From Eukaryota sp. TZLM1-RC (lineage: Eukaryota; Metamonada: BaSk clade): a stretch of 64,000 nucleotides of DNA. A program made the position numbers and the translations under genes. The notes beneath the pieces were generated by a model. That model made no database searches. It was given only the letters and a program-made list of their open reading frames with translations, and had not been told where the DNA came from. Location of the stretch: assembly GCA_040285825.1 (NCBI GenBank), contig JAUPSS010000008.1:1240001-1304000 (forward strand), read 5' to 3'. Position 1 is the first letter of the stretch, and each line of letters starts with the position of its first letter. Shown one piece after another: positions 60,774 through 64,000 of the stretch.

Positions 60774-62543
60774 TATTTGTTTTGTTTGGCCATTCATCCT
60801 ATTTTATTGCAAATTCAAGAGATGTTTCCTTCGCAAAAAATGATTGCATATATAGATGATGTTGTTCTTATTGGTGATTTAAATATTGTGGAACAAGCAA
60901 CTGTATGTTTTAAAGAATTATTTACCAAAATTGGTCTCCGACTTAAATGTGTTTTGTTATCGAATTCTCCAGTTTCCACAATAGTTGATGGTATTGAAAT
61001 TCAAGCGAAATTATATTCAATTGATGCTACTCGTCATTTGGGTTCGTTTTTAGGAAATAATGATGAAATTACCAACAAATTGTTTGAAAAGTTGAACTCA
61101 ATTTCCGACAAAATTGACCGAATGATGAATTTAGATATACAAAAACACATCAAATTTACCATTATAAAACTGTGTTTTAGTTCCAATTTCAATCATATAT
61201 TTCGATCTACAAATCCTCTTGTCACTAGGCCTTTGTCTCAGAAGTTTAATGAGTTACGTGCAAAAGTTTTGTCACAATTAGTGGGATGTAAAATGTTCCA
61301 AAATCCAGATCATGCCTATCTTCGTCCACATTATGGCGGTTTAGGTTGGACGAAGGCTTCTATTCTTACCTCGTGTGCTTTTGTTGGTGGATGCAGAAAT
61401 GCAATCTTTGAGTTTTCCGAAAGATGTGCAGAGTGGGAAGATTTATTGATGACAACGCAAAGTTCCACTGTTTTTGCATTAAATGAAGAAATTTCAAAAA
61501 TTGATGCAGAAAAATGGGGTCGATGCTTTCCCCAATCATTCAATGGCAATATTCCAGAAAAGAATGTTTTGAATTTGAAGTACACTCTTCGAACATTACA
61601 GAAACGATTGACTGGAATGTATGAAAATGATCTTTATAATAATATATGCAGCTCGGCTGTTTTAAATCAAGGTCTTCACTCATTGTTGTTGGAAAAGGGT
61701 GTTTGTGAAAACAAGTCATCAGATTCTTCACTTTTTGTAACCATTGTAGCACGAAGATTTGGATTGTGTGCCACTAATGAAGCATTTGTAACAAAAATGA
61801 GATTATATTTGAACATCCCCATTAATCAATTATTATCAAAAGAAAAATGTATTTGTTCGAATTCACCTCAACTCACTTTGCGCCATGCTCTGAATTGCTC
61901 TAAATTGATAACTTATCGTTCTTCATTACATGATGCTGTTAGAAACACTGTTTTCAATATGGCACAAACTGCAAGAATTTCGTTATCAAAGAGCTCCTGC
62001 TGAAGGAAACACTTTCTCTGAATAATTTTGGTTCTGATGATAAAGGTGATGTATACTGTGATTGGATTGATAATTCTGAAGCTATTGTTGACTTTGTCTC
62101 ATGTAATGTTGCAAATGATACTTTGGTTCACAGAAGAAAACTAAATCTTGTGAGTGCTCTTGATTTTAAAGCAAATGAAAAACATAGAAATTATGATAAA
62201 GATATTGAAGAGGCTAATGCTGCTAGAAATACACAGCTGGTTTTTATTGCTTTCCCATTTTCGACAAATGGAAGATTATCAGATGAAGCAGAAACTTTTT
62301 TGAATGACTTCCAAATAATGGTTCAAGAACAACAATGAAAAGATTTGATATTTTTTTATGGCGTTCACGGATTCAAGTTGCCATTATTAATAGATTACTT
62401 CGGTTTTTCAATCGAATAAGAGAAGCTTTAGCTAGACAGCAAGCAGATCAAGATTTTGTAGAGAAAATCTTGGTTCAATGATAGTCGTCCCATTAGTTAT
62501 GAGTTAATTTAATTAAGTGTGCAAATTCAATAAATATTTAGAG
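60774..62543 (+). mobile_element. RLE-type non-LTR retrotransposon A3, 5'-truncated
   Basis: The copy starts inside RT, just after motif B (LFCLAIHPILLQIQ), and has motif C as AYIDDVVLIG. It is open through the linker and C-terminal zinc segment CICSNSPQLTLRHALNC to 62003 in a single frame of 420 codons, the least damaged C-terminal part of family A here. A frameshift near 61985 precedes the endonuclease-like DKGDVYCDWIDNSEAIVDFVSC, and another lies near 62335. The 3' end AAGTGTGCAAATTCAATAAATAT at 62543 matches A2. The 5' truncation is typical of incomplete target-primed reverse transcription. Confidence 0.83.
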
Positions 62544-63298
62544 ATCTGGAAATATTGAATACAACCAACACCCCTGTTGTTGTGTGTACCTTACTAGTTT
62601 TCTGAAAACTGTTGGTGAAGTCAATGCGAGGTGTGTGTCAGGTTTGATTGAATTGGATAGAATTTCATTGTACAGTACTTGTAAAGTTCGTTAGAAAACT
62701 CAGTGAACCATATTTTAAAATTTTCATCACTTTAAAAGCAGAGTCATTTCTACAACTGTAAAGAACAACCTACATTGATACAAATTGAAATATTAGATTA
62801 ATGTAAGTCTATTCAATGTTAAAACCATCAAATAGTTGATCTGGAACCACTCAGATATCGAAACTTCTTCTGCAGCCCTTGTTTATTCGTTGGAGATTTC
62901 TGTCCAACAATGTTCTTTTTTTCTAACTGCTGTCATTTTCTTCTGTTGGTTCGCGCAGAGTTCTGAGGTAGCCTTCTTTAGAGATGCAGTTAGGCGAAGT
63001 CATGATTGAATCAAGAAGAACAAGGTTTTATGGAATAAGACAGTTCACACGATAGATCTTACAGCACCAAGGTGCGGGTGCGTTGTTTAAAGTGCATGTA
63101 GAGCAAATATCAAAATCTGATGCACTGCTGAACACTAGTAAATTTTCTTTATTCATTGTAATTAACGGTAACCAAGTACCCAATATGAGATACAAAACAT
63201 AAAATAAAAATAATGTATGTGAATAACAACAAAAGTAGTCACATAGTGATTTGCTAAAGGCCAAAAACGACCTAACTCGAAAAACAGTGAATACGAAC
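62544..63298. other. Intergenic DNA, no gene seen
   Basis: Downstream flank of the YeiH-like gene and of A3. A 95-codon minus-strand frame at 63028-63315 is hydrophobic and Cys-rich but runs antiparallel to nothing recognisable; I do not call it. Confidence 0.35.
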
Positions 63299-64000
63299 CT
63301 ACAAAATAGCACCAAATAGAAAGACTAACAAAATACTGATAACTGTAGTAGAAAGAGAAGCTATGATTCCTATAATAAAAGGTTTGAGCCCGTGCTCTTT
63401 GAACACTTTTAAATTAGTAGAGAGACCAACACCAGCCATAGCAACTGCTAGTAAATACTGAGAAGTTACACTGAAATACCCTGTTAGGTCTTCCCAAACT
63501 CCACCAAACCATTTAAAATGAAGTACGATTGTGTTAATAGTTGCCGTAAGTAGAAAACCAAAGACAAAGAATGGAACTAATTGAAGGAATTGTTTCGATG
63601 AAGCAGAACTAGACACTTTACGATTATAATAGAAGGAAACAAGAGGAACCACCAGAATTAACATCAAATTTCTTGAAAGTTTTGTTATAGTTGCAACGTC
63701 AACAACGTCAGTCGCATCAAAAACTTGATCATAAATCATGGAAGCTCCAGCTACTTGAGCTGTTTCGTGGATAGAAGTACCAAGAAAAAGACCAGTCATT
63801 AGAAAGTTTGTACCAAAGAGTAACCTCGAAAAGTAAGGGTACAAGAACATGGATACAGACCCAAAAATAGTAATGTTGCCGACCGCATAAGCAACTTCGT
63901 CCTCACTGGCCGAGATCGAAGGTGCAGTGGAAACAATAGCAGTGGCACCACAGATGGCAGTACCAATAGCTGTTAATGTACCTAATCTATAAGATTCTTT
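63299..64000 (-). CDS. YeiH/UPF0324-family membrane transporter, C-terminal part
   Basis: The frame is open from the window edge (64000) to the TAG at 63299, about 233 residues; the N-terminus lies outside. The first bases encode GTAICGATAIVSTAPSI and then SEDEVAYAVGNITIFG, typical of the YeiH family (putative sulfate exporters, about ten membrane helices). FLYPYFSRLL and GLFLGTSIHETAQVAGAS, the family's conserved T-S/I-H-x-x-A-Q-V segment, follow. At least five further hydrophobic segments lie between there and the end. The family is mostly bacterial and its transport role is only partly known. A eukaryotic copy in this setting suggests gene transfer, which I infer and cannot prove. An ATG at 63850 is internal. 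Confidence 0.85.
   Translation of the reverse strand, partial: KESYRLGTLTAIGTAICGATAIVSTAPSISASEDEVAYAVGNITIFGSVSMFLYPYFSRLLFGTNFLMTGLFLGTSIHETAQVAGASMIYDQVFDATDVVDVATITKLSRNLMLILVVPLVSFYYNRKVSSSASSKQFLQLVPFFVFGFLLTATINTIVLHFKWFGGVWEDLTGYFSVTSQYLLAVAMAGVGLSTNLKVFKEHGLKPFIIGIIASLSTTVISILLVFLFGAIL

Noticed and set aside
63028-63315. 95-codon hydrophobic minus-strand ORF as a separate membrane protein
   Set aside because: It lies just downstream of the YeiH-like stop, begins inside its last codons in another frame, and lacks any family motif.
1-64000. tRNA, rRNA genes or CRISPR arrays
   Set aside because: I scanned for T-loop-like GTTCRA motifs with acceptor pairing, for conserved rRNA segments and for spaced direct repeats and found none I could support; a covariance-model search would be decisive.

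Overview
The window looks like nuclear DNA of an AT-rich, intron-poor, flagellate protist, read mainly from its proteins. The host genes are unmistakably eukaryotic: GINS subunit Psf2, the H/ACA snoRNP factor Naf1, the helicase-nuclease Dna2 and an Integrator-7-like protein. They occur as single uninterrupted reading frames, stop on TAA, TAG and TGA alike, and are mixed with a SHIPPO-like protein and a coiled-coil protein that hint at a flagellum. A YeiH-type transporter of bacterial character runs off the right edge. I cannot name the species; the mix would suit a metamonad-like or similar lineage, and that is inference.

More than half of the window is mobile DNA in decay. (1) Fanzor proteins, the eukaryotic relatives of TnpB, occur as five copies or remnants in three lineages: Fz-a near 0.3-0.85 kb and 33.1-34.9 kb, Fz-b at 12-13.1 kb, Fz-c at 37.2-38.6 kb and 47-48.6 kb. 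(2) Non-LTR retrotransposons carry a reverse transcriptase and a C-terminal CCHC plus restriction-like endonuclease domain. Family A has two almost complete tandem copies (16.8-23.1 kb) nested in an older inverted copy, with an 11-bp target duplication, and a 5'-truncated copy at 60.8-62.5 kb. At least three other subfamilies (B, C, D) survive only as 3' fragments. (3) Ty3/gypsy-like elements occur three times: a decayed gag-pol at 25.2-30.8 kb, an almost intact gag-pol at 48.6-54.5 kb, and an inverted gag fragment at 54.6-57.5 kb. (4) A protein-primed-type DNA polymerase B exonuclease remnant (Maverick/Polinton-like) lies at 57.7-59.2 kb. (5) A TA-flanked MITE lies at 6.0-6.5 kb.

Layout: 0-2.5 kb mobile-element debris; 2.6-3.7 kb coiled-coil gene; 3.8-6.5 kb repeats and a MITE; 7.4-8.6 kb unidentified gene; 9.7-13.1 kb retroelement and Fanzor debris; 13.1-15.5 kb Integrator-7-like gene; 15.8-31.7 kb a large nest of retroelements; 32.1-32.9 kb Psf2, with a Fanzor gene upstream; 35.7-38.6 kb debris and Fz-c; 38.6-46.95 kb four host genes (Naf1, SHIPPO-like, an unidentified 698-residue protein, Dna2); 47-62.5 kb mobile DNA; 63.3-64 kb the YeiH-like gene.

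The most interesting pattern is that all four Fanzor copies whose downstream side lies in the window sit on the same strand as, and directly upstream of, a host gene start codon (Integrator-7-like, Psf2, Naf1, Dna2), at distances of 3 to about 180 bp. One of them (Fz-a2) may be an intact gene if a 52-nt GT-AG intron is spliced. All comparisons were made by eye, within the window or against remembered family motifs; no searches were run.
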